Below are positions 6,890 through 10,709 of a DNA stretch of 10,709 bases, in pieces (position 1 is the stretch's first letter; every line of letters begins with the position of its first letter). The notes below the pieces were generated by a model. It searched no databases and was not told the origin of the DNA. It was given only the letters and a program-made list of their open reading frames with translations. The stretch is taken from assembly GCA_037443885.1 (NCBI GenBank), contig JBBINN010000099.1, positions 1-10,709 of the forward strand. The letters run 5' to 3'. The DNA comes from SG8-30 sp037443885. GTDB taxonomy: Bacteria > Pseudomonadota > Gammaproteobacteria > Steroidobacterales > Steroidobacteraceae. Made by a program: the position numbers and the translations under genes.

Positions 6890-8263
6890 TCAGCCGCGGG
6901 CGCCGGCCTGGAACAGCCGGCCGAGGGCCTCGACGTGGCGCCGGTCCGTCAGGAACAGGATCACGTGGTCGTCGGCGAAGATGACGGTGTCGTGGTGGGC
7001 CATGATCACCTCGTCGCCGCGCACGATTGCGCCGATCGTCGCCCCGCCGGGCAGCGAGATCTGCTCCACGCGCTTGCCGACCACGGGTGAGCTGCGGGAG
7101 TCGCCGTGCACGATGGCCTCCATGGCCTCCGCCGCGCCGCGGCGCAGCGAGTGCACCCGGACGACGTCGCCGCGCCGCACGTGCTCGAGCAGCGCGCCGA
7201 TGGTGATCGTCTGCGGCGAGATCGCCACGTCAATCGTGCTGCCCTCCATCAGCTCCGCGTAGGAGGGCTTGTTGATCAGCGCCATCACGCGGTGCGCGCC
7301 GAGACGCTTGGCCAGCATGGCCGAGAGGATGTTGGCCTCCTCGGCGTTCGTCAGCGCGACGAACACGTCGGCGTCGTCGATGTTCTCCTCGAGAAGGAGC
7401 TCCTCGTCGGCCGCGTCGCCGGTGAGCACCAGCGCGCGCTTGAGCCGCTCGGCCGCCCGGCGCGCCGAACTCGGGTCGCGCTCGATCAGCTTCACCTGGT
7501 TCTGAGCCTCGAGGGACTGCGCCAGGCGGAAGCCGATGTTGCCGGCGCCGGCAATCACCACGCGTCGCGCCGGGTCCTCCTGGGTCCGGAGCTCCTTCAT
7601 CATCGAGCCGATATCCTCGCGGGCCGCGACGAAGAACACCTCGTCGCCCTCCTCGATGACCGTGTCGCCCTCCGGCCGGATGCTGCGGCCGGAGCGGTAG
7701 ACGGCGGCGACCCGCGCGTCGCGCTTGGGGATGTGGTCGCGCAGCTCGCGCAGCTCGTGGCCGACCAGCTGGCCGCCCTTCACGGCGCGAACGCCGACGA
7801 GCTGCACGCGGCCGTCGGCGAAGTCGAGCACCTGCAGCGCGCCCGGGTAGCGGATCAGCCGGCCGACGTGCTCGGTGACGAGCTGCTCGGGGCTGATCAT
7901 CACGTCCACGTGCAGGCCGCCTTCCTCGAACAGCTGCGGACGGCTGCTGAAGTCCACCGAGCGCACGCGGGCGATCTTGGTGGGCGTCCCGAAGAGGGAA
8001 TGCGCCACCTGGCAGGCGATCATGTTCACTTCGTCGCTGTTGGTCAGCGCGACGATCATGTCGGCGTCGGCGCCGCCGGCCGCCTCGAGCACCGAAGGCT
8101 GCGCGGCGTTGCCGGAAACGGTGCGGATGTCGAGGCGGTCCTGCAGGTCGCGCAGGATGGCGTCGCGGGTGTCCACCACCGTGACGTCGTTCACCTGCTC
8201 GCGGGCCAGCTGCTCGGCCGCGGTCCGGCCGACCTGGCCGGCGCCGAGGATGATGATTTTCAC
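6890..8263 (-). CDS. trkA: Trk potassium transport system NAD-binding regulatory protein TrkA
   Basis: This 457-residue cytoplasmic protein binds NAD(H)/nucleotides and gates TrkH. It has the duplicated layout of full-length TrkA: RCK-N 1 with GAGQVG (7-12) and Asp31 at the end of strand 2; RCK-C 1 at about 145-215; RCK-N 2 with GAGNIG (239-244) and acidic ERD (261-263); RCK-C 2 at about 370-450. The length matches E. coli TrkA (458). The start is GTG (8261-8263), directly encoding MKIIILGAGQ, with AGGGA a few bases upstream; no ATG gives a better N-terminus. It is first in the trkA-trkH pair. In many enteric bacteria trkA and trkH are unlinked, so the tight pair here is useful context. A candidate promoter is at 8309-8314. 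Confidence 0.96.
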   Translation of the reverse strand: MKIIILGAGQVGRTAAEQLAREQVNDVTVVDTRDAILRDLQDRLDIRTVSGNAAQPSVLEAAGGADADMIVALTNSDEVNMIACQVAHSLFGTPTKIARVRSVDFSSRPQLFEEGGLHVDVMISPEQLVTEHVGRLIRYPGALQVLDFADGRVQLVGVRAVKGGQLVGHELRELRDHIPKRDARVAAVYRSGRSIRPEGDTVIEEGDEVFFVAAREDIGSMMKELRTQEDPARRVVIAGAGNIGFRLAQSLEAQNQVKLIERDPSSARRAAERLKRALVLTGDAADEELLLEENIDDADVFVALTNAEEANILSAMLAKRLGAHRVMALINKPSYAELMEGSTIDVAISPQTITIGALLEHVRRGDVVRVHSLRRGAAEAMEAIVHGDSRSSPVVGKRVEQISLPGGATIGAIVRGDEVIMAHHDTVIFADDHVILFLTDRRHVEALGRLFQAGARG

Positions 8264-8302
8264 GGGGTCCCTGCGTGAGGTCTCGGCCGCCTGGGCGATG
8301 AC

Positions 8303-8349
8303 CCGCGGATTCTAGGCCCAAACCGCGGATAGCGGATAGAGAATAGCGG
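8303..8349. repeat. Cluster of short direct repeats in the trkA upstream region
   Basis: CCGCGGAT occurs at 8303-8310 and again at 8323-8330, 20 bases apart (two helical turns). GCGGATA occurs twice in immediate tandem (8325-8331, 8332-8338). ATAGCGG occurs at 8329-8335 and 8343-8349. The copies flank and partly overlap the candidate trkA -10 box, so they could be an operator. They could equally be slipped-strand duplications in G+C-rich DNA. No known regulator site is recognised. Confidence 0.45.
8309..8314 (-). promoter_or_regulatory. Candidate -10 box (TAGAAT) for trkA-trkH
   Basis: On the minus strand TAGAAT differs from the sigma-70 consensus TATAAT by one base and stands out in G+C-rich DNA. 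It lies 45 bases upstream of the trkA GTG, which would give a leader of about 39 bases containing the AGGGA ribosome-binding site. There is no good -35 hexamer at 16-18 bases spacing. The same CTAGAATnCGCG context is found before uvrD, which supports both. Confidence 0.4.
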
Positions 8350-8391
8350 GCGGCCGGACCGGTCCCGGAGCAAGCGGCGGGGGCCGCCCGC
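8346..8391. terminator. G+C-rich stem-loop between uvrD and trkA
   Basis: GCGGGCGGCC (8346-8355) and GGCCGCCCGC (8382-8391) form a perfect 10-base-pair stem. The 26-base loop contains the self-complementary GGACCGGTCC (8356-8365). It sits downstream of uvrD and upstream of the trkA promoter candidate, a sensible place to separate the two transcripts. The bases after it on the minus strand (TATTCTCTATCC) are not a clean T-run, so Rho-independent termination is unproven. Confidence 0.4.
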
Positions 8392-8424
8392 AGCCCGGCC
8401 GAAGCCAGCGCTGCCGCTTTCGGG

Positions 8425-8426
<2 letters not shown>
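8392..8426 (-). terminator. Stem-loop overlapping the uvrD stop codon
   Basis: AGCCCG (8392-8397) pairs with CGGGCT (8421-8426), and GAAGC (8401-8405) with GCTTT (8416-8420, one G-U pair). This gives an 11-base-pair stem with a 3-base bulge, closed by a loop holding the palindrome CAGCGCTG (8406-8413). It begins in the uvrD TAG (8425-8427). Together with the adjacent 8346-8391 hairpin it may end or protect the uvrD message. No U-run follows. Confidence 0.4.
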
Positions 8427-10680
<2,254 letters not shown>

Positions 10681-10689
10681 GGGGCGCGC

Positions 10690-10695
10690 ATTCTA
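10690..10695 (-). promoter_or_regulatory. Candidate -10 box (TAGAAT) for uvrD, implying a very short leader
   Basis: TAGAAT on the minus strand ends 9 bases before the uvrD ATG (10678-10680). With normal spacing, transcription would begin only 2-3 bases before the start codon. The intervening bases (GCGCGCCCC) contain no Shine-Dalgarno sequence, consistent with a leaderless or near-leaderless mRNA. A -35 element would lie at or beyond the window edge and cannot be checked. No LexA-type CTG-N10-CAG box is seen in the 29 bases available. Confidence 0.45.
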
Positions 10696-10709
10696 GCAAG
10701 CGCGGCGCG

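Noticed and set aside
5531..7090. Long plus-strand open frames opposite trkH (5531-7090) and trkA (7106-8278)
   Set aside because: Both are polar, His/Arg/Asp-rich shadows. The opposite strand encodes intact TrkH pore loops and TrkA Rossmann motifs.

Overview
The window is a G+C-rich stretch (roughly two thirds G+C or more by eye) from a proteobacterium. A gammaproteobacterium is the most likely source, judging by the DNA helicase II (UvrD) sequence and the Trk potassium system, but the genus cannot be read from the sequence. Eight gene loci are packed tightly. Seven lie on the minus strand and one, a universal stress protein, on the plus strand. There are no rRNA, tRNA, CRISPR or insertion-sequence genes.

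Layout from left to right. Positions 1-198 hold no supportable gene, but contain a long imperfect inverted repeat (97-131 with 160-195) just past the end of the first operon. Positions 199-4407 are one minus-strand operon, read right to left: a CPA2/Kef-type cation:proton antiporter with a cytoplasmic nucleotide-binding (RCK) part, a 108-residue TPR protein, then the small and large membrane subunits of a TRAP transporter (dctQ, dctM). The joints are a 1-base overlap, a 1-base gap and a 3-base gap, so translation is probably coupled. No periplasmic binding protein (dctP) is in the window. Positions 4408-4503 are a 96-base divergent promoter region. Positions 4504-5386 carry a plus-strand tandem UspA protein whose reading frame is broken near 4903. 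Positions 5417-8263 are trkA-trkH (minus strand; trkA first, 21-base gap), the regulatory and channel-like parts of a Trk potassium importer, convergent with the usp gene. Positions 8264-8424 hold two hairpins, short direct repeats and a candidate trkA promoter. Positions 8425-10680 are uvrD, which may be transcribed as a nearly leaderless mRNA.

The centre of the window therefore reads as an ion-homeostasis group: potassium uptake (TrkAH), cation efflux in exchange for protons (Kef-type), and a nucleotide-binding stress protein between them. A secondary solute transporter and a TPR protein are attached to the efflux gene. uvrD is a housekeeping repair gene and looks independent. No plainly new defence or mobile system is present. 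The points most worth a second look are the 5'-end palindrome, the usp frameshift, the antiporter-TPR-TRAP operon without dctP, and the uvrD start region.
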